DNA from: Metopolophium dirhodum
Lineage: Eukaryota; Arthropoda; Insecta; Hemiptera; Aphididae
DNA: 64,000 bases
Reading direction: 5' to 3'
Assembly (NCBI RefSeq): GCF_019925205.1
Contig: NC_083560.1
Span: forward strand, 17,937,145 to 18,001,144
Shown here: piece by piece, positions 36,112-47,772 of the stretch
Numbering within the stretch: position 1 is the first letter of the stretch
Layout: every line of letters begins with the position of its first letter
The notes under the pieces: model-generated
Databases searched by the model: none
What the model saw: the letters and a program-made list of their open reading frames with translations, nothing else
What the model was told of the DNA's origin: nothing
Position numbers and translations under genes: made by a program

Positions 36112-38047
36112 TTAGATTCTGAGCGGAGCGAGTAAACATTAGTGGTTTTACAATATTGAGTTTATTTTTTTTTTAATATTTTTTTTTATCCTGTATATAA
36201 AATTTCTACCAGTAGGAGTGCTTTGATTTCAACATATAGTACCTAATCTTTTAGTAAATTGGATCAAGATGGTACTTTAGAGAGATCATTTTTCGATTTT
36301 CTCAATGATTAGTTGATGCCACGGGAAAAACCGCCGAAAAATTACAAAAAACCTCTAAAAATGGGATTTTAATTTCTAACGCTTTGTTTATTACCATTGA
36401 AATGAATAAAAATGATAATATTATAATATTAATTCAACTTACAGGCTATAATAAATAATAACAAATAACGCTGTTTGTGCGTTCGATTTCCATGGTATTA
36501 TCTCGATCGCGTAATTGTAACATTTCCGGAAGTATATTAAAGCGGACGGAATTAATGTGTAAACAGTGCTGCAAGCAGCTTTAATACGAAAACGTAATGT
36601 AATGTTTGTTGTTTTATCGACAGGGAAACGTCGCAAAACGCGCCTAGCACACAACGAACGCTTGCAAGTGTCCGACTTAAAATCCCATAACGAGACGAAG
36701 AAAATTAAAAACAATACGCCTTTGGAGAAATAGACACAGCGAAGTACCTAGGGCAAGCTCAAAAGAGCTATAATTCCTATAAATATATTATAATCAGACG
36801 AAAAAAAGGCACCATCAATAAATTATCATAGACAGGCTTACTCGCGAATGTACAAACGGTATTATTTAATATATTTGATGAATGATACTGCAACATACTC
36901 GTGAAATTACGAATGAGACTTTCATTCCGTTGAAAATCCCGTGATTATATTAAAACGAAATATTAACTTAAAGAAACTTTGACGTCTCTTCGATGTATTT
37001 GATTTTTAATTTTTTTTTTTAGGACCCCTGTACTGTTTTTTTAGATTTACCGCAGTTCTATAAAATTTGATAATTATATTTTATGTTTCAGTCGACACGC
37101 AGTCATAACACGTATTATATCCGCTTACTGCCTGATACATATTTAGGGGGATTATACGAATATACGTGTAATAAACGTACACTGCAGACTACAGTATATT
37201 ATATAAGGATGGTTTTAAAATTTCTTGAAATTTAATTTCATTAAATATTTCATTTTTGTGAGGAAAAAAATGGTGTATAGTATCATTTATTTTAAAGTAT
37301 ATGTTTGATCATAAACTTTCTAAATAATCAATAAACTATAGTCAATAACTGTATTACGATAATATTATAATACTATTCATATACCTAAATTATAACCATA
37401 TAACATATAACATACTAATTCGTAAACATTGATTCATTCATTTTCGATATTTTCTGTGTATAATCAATAATCGTTTCTAATCTTCTATAACCAAATAAGT
37501 TAAAAATAAATATATTTTCAAAATGTCATTGAAATATTTCAAGCAAAGTGAAATGTTTGGTTTTAAAACATTTCAATCAAAAAATTTCAAATTTAGAACA
37601 GTACACTAGTTATTTAGCTACCCACTTTTTTTTTTATCTTTATTAGATTACGATTGATATTTTAAATCGACAAAAAGTTATATCAAAAAGCAGTAATTAA
37701 TAGTTACAAGTGGGGGTCAATGTAATTATTTTATTATATCCCGTAAGTTGAATGAGTATTATAATATTATTCTTTTTTATTCGTTTCTACGGTGATAAAC
37801 AAAGCGTTAGAAATTAAAATGCTGTTTTTTCGTAATTTGTCGATGGTTTTGGCCGTGGCATTCAATAACTATAATGAGAAAATCGAAAAATGACATCTTT
37901 AAATTACCATTTTGATCCAATTTTCTTAAAAGCAAAGTACTACACGTTTAAATCGAAGTAATTCTTCTGGTAAACAAGATAAAAAAAAATAATAATAATA
38001 AAAACCCTTGTAAGACCACTAGTTTCCTTGCTCCGCTCAGAATCTAA
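36112..38047. mobile_element. long-inverted-repeat element (GAGCGGAGC family) with a 1.4-kb unique interior
   Basis: It starts TTAGATTCTGAGCGGAGC and ends GCTCCGCTCAGAATCTAA. The arms (about 36112-36405 and 37780-38047) are long inverted copies. Both include the blocks around TTGGATCAAGATGG, TCGATTTTCTCA and ATTTTAATTTCTAACGCTTTG, present in opposite orientation. The compact relative 2077-2706 has almost no interior. The interior here is unlike other repeats in the window and holds a short plus-strand frame after an acceptor-like ttttatcgacag near 36620. Origin of the interior unknown. Confidence 0.65.
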
Positions 38048-40257
38048 AATCTAATAAAAGAATCACAAAATAATCGATATTGTGCAACGGTATAAAAATA
38101 ACAAAATTATTAAATCAATATTATATTATATTATTATTATGTTAAACGAAAATCAGAAAAAAAAACACAATATGCTGATAAGAAAGTTAAATTAAAAATT
38201 ATCAGTAATACATCTAGTCAAGTCGTTAAAAAAAATTAGAGTAGGTAATAAATTAGACATAACGCGAACCTATAATGTTGTTATTTATCATTTTTAACCT
38301 CTATCATCGTGCTGTAACACGATGAAATGATTATATTATATATTATGTGTGCAGGCCGTAATATAATATAGGCAAGTAAGAAATAATTAACATCAAAAAT
38401 ATTACGTTTTTTAACAAAATAAAAGAAAACACTTTTAACTGATGCGGTCGTCGCTATTTTTTGTGTAACCCAATAGTTATTACGTTAATAACAATATTAT
38501 ACTTTAGCGCACCGTCAGTATTATCGTTTTAGTCGTAATCGCAACACTCGGAAGGTTTTCCACTGGATAATAATAATAATAGTATTATTATTATTATTAT
38601 TAATGGTAACTGTTATTACGCGCTTACATTGTTTTTAAGCAATATAACCACCGCGAAACAGGAGTAGGTAGGTACTTCGAGAACGATGTTCTTGTTTTGT
38701 CTTGATCTAAACTTTGGCATAGTTTACGCTAACTCTTGTAAGTTGTAATAAGAATCCCGACACGATTCCACGGAAATACACAAGTTTTGATAAATCTCGA
38801 AAACCCACGACAAACGTGTATAAATATTAAGACGATCCATCATAATAAAAAGATATACTAAGGCATCCGTCTGAAACATTGCGAATATATTTAGTATATT
38901 ATAGTGCACTTAGTACATAAAACTACATCGAGACTACACGAGGGGCTCAGGGCCCGATTAAAAGTAATTTTTAGTAGTCAGAACGACTTACATGGAATCT
39001 AAAAATAAATACATATACATAAGCGCTTTCATCAATGGACAAAAATGTTTAAATGTGAATAAAATTAATATTAATAATATATTATTTCATCATCGTTATA
39101 TTATTGTTACAAAGAACACAATAAAAATACCAATTAGTTTTATATATATCATTAACCTATACAAAAATCGAAGTTTGTAGACGATTTTAAAACATGGATG
39201 AACTAAAACGTGGTTTTGAAATTTCATTTATGTTAAAAAAAATTTTTAAAAAGTTTATCATATCTAAAAGTGTATCTTCATAAATTTATATAAAAATAGT
39301 CTTTTTAAAGTTGGTTTACTGTATCGAATAATAAAAATAACAGGCTATACTGATAAAGTGATAAGTGATAAATTAACTTATATAGATAATTAACTATCTT
39401 ATATGTATCTATATTATGATAAATATGTATTTTTTTCACCATTTATATTTAATTTATAACCATTAGCATAATAATCCGTAAACCTAAGTTGATAAGTCAT
39501 TCATTATCGATATTTTCTGTGTATAAAATATAATTCATAATTTCATATAAATATTTCACCAAGCGTCAAATTTTCAATTATTTTAAGTAAAATATTTCAA
39601 ATTCAGAACCCTAAAATATATGAACTACATTTAAATATAAGTTTTTTTTATTTGTATATCATAAGACTTCTTATAAGATCACAGAGTAACAAATTCTAAG
39701 AAAACGGATTTTGATAAAATCAAAATTATTGAAATGAGCTAAATTGATAATTTATTTTACAAGAAGATTTTTACTTATATTTTCTAAGTTAAATTTTTTA
39801 CACAAGTTCTATACTGACATATTTTAGAGTACTATTCATTTTTTAAAATATTACTTATTTACTTTTATATAATTCCAATTATTTTTAGTTTTCATACGAA
39901 TATTGTAGGTAACCATGCTGCATTGGTTTAAAGACGATAGGTAACATTTTGACATAATATCACTTTTAAATGAAAACAATTTGAATCAATAAATACAATA
40001 AGTACCTATGTGTGGGACAAGTGCTTTTTTTTATTTTTTAAAATAAATGTTTATTAATGCACACATAGTCGTAAATCTTTTCTAACACATTGAAATGCGT
40101 ATTATAATAATATGTTCCACCCCAGATTGCCATGTCCACCATAATAATTCAACGAAGATTGGGTAAATTGATAAATATAAAAAGTATTCTCAACAACATT
40201 GTAGTTGACTTAAAATTTGTACGTATCTTAAACTCTTAAATGTATCAAACTACTTAC
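38048..40257. other. AT-rich DNA, no supported gene
   Basis: Contains ATT/AAT trinucleotide runs (38568-38602). Open frames of about 60 codons on both strands have no support. Confidence 0.4.
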
Positions 40258-40311
40258 GCATTGAGCTTGTATTATCCGGTCATAATGAATGCGATTATGC
40301 CATTTAATCTT
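40258..40311 (-). CDS. candidate upstream SMP-domain exon of the C2CD2/TMEM24-like gene (18 aa)
   Basis: A strong phase-0 donor, gtaagtagt, follows an open stretch encoding KIKWHNRIHYDRIIQAQC. Phase 0 is what the exon at 27887-27982 needs. TMEM24 has W-x-R-x-x-x-R-x-L-N-E-Q-A-C just before the corresponding point, so a Trp-led amphipathic helix ending in Q-A-C is the right kind of sequence. The acceptor is the weak part: the best AG (after ggcg) lacks a good pyrimidine tract, and the same frame has a stop 15-17 bp upstream of the proposed start. The implied intron is 12.3 kb. It could be chance. Confidence 0.4.
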
Positions 40312-40623
40312 CTCGCCAAATATTTAATTAAACTAACGTTTTTAATACCTGTACTTTGGCAGGTGTCAGACTGTAAGGTGTGCAAGTTAGTTGAATGAAT
40401 AATGGACGGTACAGCAAAATGTTTGGACCGGAATTCGACCGGCGGAAATAAACATATTATTAACATTTGTCTGGATTAAACGCGAACGCGTTGTTCTCCG
40501 ACCGATTTACAAGTACACTCAGACAAGATTTACTGTAAATGTCATAATTATTATTTCGTTCAATCGACATAACTTTATTATGTGATCAGCATGGAATACG
40601 ATCGAACTATTTATTTACGAATT

Positions 40624-41279
40624 TCGCACTCCTAGAACAAGACTGCCACAACTCAAAATGTATAGTTTTGAGAAAAATTAATTTGAACTTACAATCATAC
40701 TTTACAATATTAATTTTTCAAATATTTTGAAATTCACTCTTAAACCCGAAAATTTAGACTTGTGGCCATTTACAATTTTTTAAGTAAATGCAAGACTGCC
40801 ATATTTTGAGATGCGACTGTATTGCATACAGAAATTGATTTTTAGATGGCCACTTATTAAAATATGGCAGTATTGAATTTAAGCTATGAAAAAATGCAAT
40901 TATAAATTATAAAATGCAATACTGCCACAACTCTAAATATTGCTGTTTTGCGCTCAACATATTACACGATAATTAGTTTTTATTCAGTGCAAGAACGCCA
41001 CAAGTCGAAATAAGGCAGTCTTGAATTTTGACTTCAGTGATAATTTTGATGAATAAAAATAAGTATACTGCCATAAAGTAAATATGGCTCTCTTGCATTG
41101 AAAATTAACCAATATTCAAATAATTCAATACTGACACATCTCTATAGTGGCTAAATGAAAAATGATATTGAACGTGGCGTTCTTGCATTTAATAGACCTT
41201 ATTTTTCTCTATCCAAAAGTAGTCATAACTCAAAATTCATGAATTTTGAGTTGTGGCAGTCTTGTTCTAAGAGTGCGAT
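40624..41279. mobile_element. foldback element built of an iterated 'GACTGCCACAACTCAAAAT' motif
   Basis: The terminal inverted repeats are at least 36 bp: TCGCACTCCTAGAACAAGAC then TGCCACAACTCAAAAT, mirrored by ATTTTGAGTTGTGGCAGTC then TTGTTCTAAGAGTGCGA. Inside, the same motif recurs in degenerate form at about 40795, 40862, 40918, 40990, 41065 and 41130, in both orientations. No ORF. It lies within or next to a partial copy of the GAGCGGAGC family. Confidence 0.75.
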
Positions 41280-41339
41280 TAATCAAAGAGACCGTCGACC
41301 GAAAAATGCATAGCATTGGTGTGAACCGAACTCCGCGCG

Positions 41340-41655
41340 GTTATCCGTTTTTGAAATAGATTTGGTCGTAAACCGATTTTTTTGAAAACTAATGGCCAAA
41401 AGTCAAAACTACTTCCGATATCCTGCCCGTATAGGCGATGAAGTATTGGTTGGGCCGTCTCTATACATTCTAAGATTTAAAATTTTGACCTCCCAAATGC
41501 ACCAACTGGATTCACTTTCCCATTGAACAAGATACTCTTGAAGAAAATCGAAGAAGTTTTACTGCCCCAAACCGTGATGATAGACACAAAATAAAAAAAA
41601 TAAAAAAACACACATCATTGTAAGGTCAACACATTCATCGTTTCACTCAGAATCT
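41340..41655. repeat. partial copy, GAGCGGAGC family right half
   Basis: Ends TTTCACTCAGAATCTAAA, and shares the blocks ATGCACCAACTGGATTCACT and CCCATTGAACAAGATACT with 62690-62730. Confidence 0.55.
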
Positions 41656-41699
41656 AAAAATGTTTTGGTTATCGTCTTTCAAACGAGTTAAACTATAAA

Positions 41700-42745
41700 A
41701 ATATCGCAGACGTGTGTCAAAAATTGACGACGAGAGAGCGAGGTGAGTCGGCCGCGCTGCTGACGAGGGTAGGAGTGATCGGCTAGTTTAGGGGGGGCTA
41801 GTTAGGGGGGGGGGGGTGGGTTGATGAGCACAATACGTCTGCTCGATATGAAAAAAAATACAGTCAGAACCGCCACTGGTGACGGGACATGAAAACGCGC
41901 TGTCGAGACCCGTAATATACCCTCAGTACCACGATGAGTTATAAGACCGTGATTCGGTAACCAGTGCCACGTTTTTGTAACCAGTCAGCAACACAAGTTC
42001 TCTACTCCGTCACAGATGATAGTCGGCCATATCTTTATTGTCTTTGCAGAGACGACATTCGATTTCCGAGATCGGAGAACTTTCTCCACTACACACGTGA
42101 ACGAAAAGCGAGGCTTCGTAAAAAACCTAATATTATGCTCCGCTCGCGAAATCTAAAACTGACTACGGACGATATTATATATTGTGTCAAACAGATGAAC
42201 ACGGCCATTTTGGTATTTGATCGATTTTCGCAATCGACGATGCTAAATCTCGTGTCAGGAGTCAGGACTGGTAAGTCAGACCACAACTCGTGTCTTATGC
42301 GTGTATACTGTGGGTCGTGACTTGGGGGGGGGGGGGGGGGGGTTTGATGAGCACAATACGTCTGCTCGATATGAAAAATAATATAGTCGGAACCGCCACT
42401 GACGACGGGACACGAAAAAACGCGCCAGTCGAGACCCATATAATATAATATGGCCGCGTTTTTTTCTCCCTTTATTCCAATATAAAACAAAACGGAATAT
42501 ATATTATAAACATTATATCGGTGGCGGTCTGGGGATTTGTCAACGGGTCTGCCCGGGAATGCGTTTCGCGGTGTTTTCGAACCGATTTCGACGGTCCTCG
42601 GAAGCGCACACGAATTTTTATGCAAAACACGAGCGAAACAAATCTAAAAAAAAAAAACACTATATCTCTCATATTGTTTTCCGGCGTCCGCCGAACACGA
42701 GACTCTTTTTTCCAATTCGGTCAGTACCGATGTAAATAACATCGC
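41700..42745. other. GC-richer island with a local duplication and poly-G runs
   Basis: The segment GATGAGCACAATACGTCTGC, TCGATATGAAAAA, GAACCGCCACTG and GTCGAGACCC occurs at 41823-41912 and again at 42346-42439. Each copy is preceded by a poly-G run (about 12 G at 41805, 19 G at 42324-42342). Overlapping frames of 118 codons (plus, 41964-42320) and 178 codons (minus, 42089-42625) exist but neither has a recognised domain, and they contradict each other. A possible plus-strand 5' exon with donor GAG|GTGAGTCGG lies near 41745. Function unknown. Confidence 0.4.
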
Positions 42746-42960
42746 GAATAGCTGCGGCAACATGTCTGCACCGTAACATAACGATAACGGTTTGTGTTTG
42801 TTTTGAATATTTTTAAACGTTTCGACATATAATATCGCGTAATAATAATATTGACAAAGGTCGTCGGCAAGTCAATGAAAATAATAATTGACTCCGACAA
42901 AGCGAACAAGAGGTTCAAAAGTCAGAAAGTTAATTCATGTATAGTTAATTTATGTACAGA

Positions 42961-43093
42961 GTTCGGACTTATCTAGATACATTTATCTAGATGAATATCT
43001 AGATTATTATTTGTTCATCTTTTATCTTATCTAGATAAATAGTTACAAGGTATCTAAACGTTCATCTGAGATAATTTTTTTACTAATCCGAAC
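42961..43093. mobile_element. small TCTAGATAA-rich foldback MITE
   Basis: The ends GTTCGGACTTATCTAG and ATAATTTTTTTACTAATCCGAAC are inverted at GTTCGGA/TCCGAAC. The interior repeats ATCTAGATAAAT. About 133 bp. Confidence 0.55.
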
Positions 43094-43659
43094 ATTGGTT
43101 ATGTAGTTAATTAACAATGAGTTTGAATCGTTAACCCGTTCACCCTTTGATGCATAATATGATATGTGGGTGTGGGTCAATGACGAATTTCGTTGACAGG
43201 CCATTGACACATAATATGCGAGTTTACTAGTTTATATTAAAATATTACGATAGCTAATTTATTGTATTTCTAAAAACGATTCAAACCACCTAAAAATGAA
43301 CACATCTAACTACGATAATTTACAAAGAAATTGCATGCATTTCAATATTTTCTTTTATCCATGTACACCAAAAATTTATCGTTTTAGCAATTTATATATT
43401 ATATGCCTTGTATTATATTGAACTCATTGCTCGGGTATCGATAAATTCTGAGAAACCCTGCCCGTACAATATAAAATATTTAATTGGTGAATTTATAAAT
43501 TTTTTGAAATCTGTTTAAATTGCTATTTATTTATACAATTATTTACAGAAAAATCTTTTAAGTAATTAAAAACAAAAAAGAATTGTACTTGAACTGGCTG
43601 TGTAATTTAAAAATACTAGATGAGGGGAGGTGTTTGAAAATTAATAATTATAATTTCAT
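43094..43659. other. AT-rich DNA, nothing recognised
   Basis: No exon, open frame or element end seen. Confidence 0.4.
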
Positions 43660-44455
43660 TTTTATTTTGTCCCGCAGTCTAATAATTTTAGACGTTTAGG
43701 TGTGAGGTATACGAAAGTGATTTTACAACTTCAACTTCTCAAATCTTCTACTAGAAAACCATTCTCTAATTTATTGTCAATTTCAGTGTTTGGTAAAAAA
43801 TTTGATTTGGTTGGCACTTTTGGGGGGACGAAATTTAAAATTCTCAGTGGGCACTTTTTAAAATAATTGAGAAAAAAAATTAAAAAAACTGCACGGCAAG
43901 CTTGGTTAGACCACCTTTGCTTTGGTTGTCTTGATTAGTTTAGTTTCTTTTTTTCTAAAAATTAACCGATGAAAAATTATTCGTTTGGTCAAAAAGTTTA
44001 AAAACTTAATACAAGCTTGATCATGGAAGTTTTTATTACATCTATTTAAAAATATTAACGACACTTAAGGAAATATATTTTTTTATGAGCTAAATGCTTT
44101 AAAATGTTGACAAAACCACAATTAATTTGTAGTTAAAAATTTATAAAATGTTCAATTCTTATGACCAAGCTAACAAGGCCCCGCGTAAAGCACCTAAGGT
44201 TCATACTCTTACCAAAAAATCACTGATTATTTTAGAAAAATATGTATGCGAAAATAAATTCTACCTACGTCCTACCTATATAATTACTAATAAAAGCGAT
44301 ATCAAGATAAAATAAAATATCCTAGGCTGACACACTGTCTTCTCTCGGATTCTTTTTGCATACTAAATTATCTATAGGTATCAATGTACCATTGAATTAA
44401 AATTGAACACATCCATTACAGTGACCCAATCGACACCTATTGTACAGCAGAGTGG
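43660..44455. mobile_element. internally deleted copy of the GGTGGGTAAGT family
   Basis: The right end shows ATCCATTACAGTGACCCA and TGTACAGCAGAGTGG. The interior shares AAAATGTTGACAAAACC, AAAAATTTATAAAATGTTCA and GATATCAAGATAAAATAAAATATCCTAGG-like blocks with 30721-32470. The left end is not clear. Confidence 0.5.
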
Positions 44456-44639
44456 TTAAAACTGTCCCATATTGACTATTTAAGTGTATAGGTAATCCGT
44501 TAAAATGTATAGGTTTATGAATAAACGTCCTTGTTTACTATAGTTAACCACACATGTCGTATATTGTAGACAGTCGTCAAAATAATATTATTTAATGTAT
44601 ATGTAATATAGGTGGGAATATTTCGAATTGTAAATTATC

Positions 44640-45220
44640 GACATAGGTCAGGCTAGCGAAGCAATATGTGCTGAGGCGACGATAATAATATTTCCTATAT
44701 AACACCACCGTACGCGAAGGCATGGGGGCCCCCGTGGTCGCTGAGTGATTCGGCGAGGACGTAGCTACGACGTGCGTGTGAAACGCCGATCGTAGTACGG
44801 GCTAGGCGATCTGAATTTGCTAAGTGTTTTATTTATGTTGGTTTTAATACGATAAAAGTGTTTCCGACCTGAAAACCCGAGTTAAACATTATTTTAGTCA
44901 TTCTTACGTTCTTACCTTTTATAGGAACAGCGCCGGGATATACGTACTATGTGTCAATGAAGTTTTATTAAACTGAATAGTGCCAAGGTATTATGTAATC
45001 TTTGAGTCATTTCAACTAGATAGGAACGAACTAAGAATTGACGAGTGCATACCATCGTACCTCAACGAGTTAACAGTGCCATTCTAATTAACTTCAGATA
45101 GTGTCATTAACTAGAGAATACGAGGGTAAGGCGTATAGTTGGTTTACCGCGTGTTGTCTAATACGGGTGATACCACACACAGTTAAAACTCAGTAGTTAT
45201 TTAAAAAAAAAAAAAAATCA
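44640..45220. other. GC-richer segment ending in an A tract, possible retroposed copy
   Basis: A moderately GC-rich stretch from about 44640 runs to an A15 tract at 45203-45217, which would fit a processed or LINE-mobilised copy on the plus strand. No open frame and no recognised parent. Confidence 0.25.
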
Positions 45221-45320
45221 GCCCGTTATCCCCCCTCCCCTCGCTGCGTGCAGATCATGTTTTATTAGGAACAGTTTTTCTTGAGTAAATAAATACAATC
45301 AATAATGAATTGCACACGAA

Positions 45321-45512
45321 TCAATATTTTTTCCCCGAAGTCATAATAGCTCTATAATAAACCAAATGTCCGATAGATTTATCGTCCAGTTTTTGTCTCA
45401 ATCGTTCGACTTTATCGTTCGGTAAGTAACCTATGATATTATAATAATACGTTTCTTCTATATAGTGCCATTTTATAGCCAGACCCATTTTTTTTCTTCG
45501 ATCTTGGACCAT
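45321..45512 (-). CDS. small orphan ORF, 63 aa, function unknown
   Basis: The ORF starts ATG and reads MVQDRRKKMGLAIKWHYIEE, then TYYYNIIGYLPNDKVERLRQ, then KLDDKSIGHLVYYRAIMTSG and KKY before a TGA. Composition (charged residues spread evenly, Trp, Gly, Pro turns) is more protein-like than the other short frames in this AT-rich DNA. A weak acceptor (ttttaag) lies just upstream of the ATG, so it could be the last exon of a gene or the remnant of a duplicated one. I recognise no domain. Confidence 0.3.
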   Translation of the reverse strand: MVQDRRKKMGLAIKWHYIEETYYYNIIGYLPNDKVERLRQKLDDKSIGHLVYYRAIMTSGKKY

Positions 45513-45964
45513 ATAACTTAAAATTACCGGGAGAAGAAATTTTACATTGTGCCCGACCTTAATAAATATTCAAAACGACGTTAATAAAATGCGAAACAAT
45601 CGTTCGTAGTGTAATAACACGATAAACATAAAGACGAAACGATAGTGTATTTTTGTCTTGACGTAGTTATTTCGCCCCCTCCTTTAGCGCATGGTGTTGA
45701 TTAATTACCATCAATGAATATAATAATTTGATATAATAAAAAGGTTGGTAAAAACTAAACTATTGTAACAGTAAAAACGGTTTTACACAAAAATAAAATA
45801 TAATACCTATTAATGGACCAGATATTTATTGTTATTGTACCATTTTCTGAAAATGATAAATTTTGATTTATAACTTACCACTATTATACATTTTAATATT
45901 ATTTAGTAATAGTTAGTAACTGTTTTTATTTTAATTATTTGAATAAACGCGAGGAAAAAACAAT

Positions 45965-46175
45965 CCATTGTAAATTCATTCCCCGAATTTGTAAATCATC
46001 TGAAAACTTTAAAATCAAAAAAAAAAATGAGAGGAGCCAAGTTCTCGTAGCCCTCCCCCCCTCCCTCCCACCACTTTGACCTATAGACTCCGAACAAATT
46101 GTAAACAATTGTAAATATATTGTAAATAATTGTAAATTCATTCCCCGAATTCGTAAATCACCTGAAAACTTAGAA
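45965..46175. repeat. short direct repeat pair
   Basis: TGTAAATTCATTCCCCGAATT with GTAAATCATCTGAAAACTT occurs at about 45969-46010 and 46132-46172. An ATTGTAAA run is between them (46097-46135). Confidence 0.65.
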
Positions 46176-46833
46176 ATCAAAAAACAAGTGGGCGTGTCGA
46201 ACGTTTGGACGATACATTTTATATCAAATATTCCATTCTATTAATATGTTATGAATATTCTCGCATCGTTGGGACGTTTAATTTGAAATGTTATATTTTT
46301 TCGATAAAAAAAAAATCGGTATATGTACCAAATGCACGGACTGGACTTCAATAAAAATTATTATAGTAGGTATAGGTACAGTTGTAGCGATCCGGTGAGT
46401 GGCTGAGCGTGTCTCAAATTATGATCATAAACATTATAAAAGTGAATAATATTTTGAGAAAAACACTTTCGAAAACTTAAGCACACCCTTAAGGAAAAAC
46501 ACTTCACATTCTGACATTGTCATCGGGTGCGATTACGCGTTTGAAAAAAAAAATCACTTGAAAATAGAAGCCGTATAACAACATAGGTGATAAACGATAA
46601 TAATATTACCTTCGCCCGTCGTCCGTCCCGCCCCGACACTTCCATGTAATGTTTTGTTTTTATGGTTTCGAAATTTCGATTCTCTAGTAAATTGGTGTGG
46701 ATTTAATAAATAATTCATAACGCGGGGAAACCATCGAATGTGGTCACCGACGTGTGTAAATGAATGCCCGTATAAAAATAAATTGGGACTCGACGTGGGG
46801 TATAAAAAATAAAATAAGAATAGTAATCGTGTC

Positions 46834-47684
46834 AAAAGTCGTTTGTACGAAATCAGTAACACCATTCGTCGTCAATCGACCGAAACGAAAGTCTTATAGT
46901 TATGTGATAATAATAATATGTTGGCTGGTATGGCCGCTTTCAAAACAATATCGTTTTTGCATCGAAAAAGTCATCGTAAAAAATGTACATTAAAAAAAAA
47001 AAAAAAACATTTTATTCCAACTGTACCTACTTATACAACATTTAATAAAATATTCAAGGCCGGGCAAGTTAACGATTTTTTTTAACTTGTTAATTTAAGT
47101 TATTTTCAAACGATAAAGTTAAGTTAAGTTAAAAGTTACTCGTATTTTTTTTCGTTAACTCGCTAAGTTAAAAGTTAACTTTGAAAATAAAAGTTACTCA
47201 ACTTAGTGTAAAGTTAAAATTTGCTGATTTTCATAAATAAAAATTCCAGAAACATAATATGGTTTATTAGATAGTTTTTCTTTGCGCACAAGAGAATTAC
47301 TGGGGAAATTTATAATGATAAATCAAAGTCAAAACCCATTGAAACATTTGCATTATTCTTTAGACAAAAATTAACTTAATTTTGATACTTTTGAAATAAA
47401 ATTAACTTGAAGTTAACACGTTAATCTTGAAAAAAGTAACTTATTAAAAAATATATATATAAAAGTTCATTTGAAAAAAAAGTAACGAGTTAATTTACTT
47501 AACATTTTAACTTAATTTTAACTTTTAACACGTTAATGCCCAGCCTTGAAAATATTTGTGCGGAATTATCAATATAATATTATGACAAAAATCGTAATTA
47601 TCTTTTTTAAGAACGCGATAATTTTATTTTATTTTTAAACAAAAATTGCGTTCGGTATTCTAACATGTATATTATTATTATGTC
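46834..47684. repeat. duplicated segment, copy 1, interrupted by a hAT element
   Basis: Shares GTTTGTACGAAATCA, CGTCGTCAAT, TTATAGTTATGTGATAAT, GGTATGGCCGCTTTCAAAAC and ACATTAAAAAAAAA with 47773-48076, in order. At AAAATATT it is split by the 494-bp element 47055-47548, then resumes TTGTGCGGA... to TATTATTATGTCT. Confidence 0.8.
47055..47548. mobile_element. TTAAC-rich hAT-type MITE with perfect 8-bp target duplication and a matching empty site
   Basis: Begins CAAGGCCGGGCAAGTTAAC and ends GTTAATGCCCAGCCTTG. Flanked by AAAATATT at 47047-47054 and 47549-47556. The paralogous segment 47773-48076 has a single AAAATATT at 47972-47979 and no insert, so the limits are exact. The interior is an array of AAGTTAAC / GTTAACTT motifs, with no ORF. 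It is the reference copy for the elements at 4083, 12392 and 33870. Confidence 0.93.
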
Positions 47685-47772
47685 TAATAAATCATTATTT
47701 TTGACAGCATATGAAACATTAATTCTTTATTTACAATTTTTTTTTAATATTTATACTTAACATGATATTTTA

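Noticed and set aside
36439..36714. 91-codon minus-strand open frame
   Set aside because: Lies inside the long-inverted-repeat element, with no domain and no convincing splice sites.
41964..42625. Overlapping long open frames on both strands (118 and 178 codons)
   Set aside because: They contradict each other, cross the duplicated block and the poly-G run, and show no domain. Openness follows from the higher GC content.
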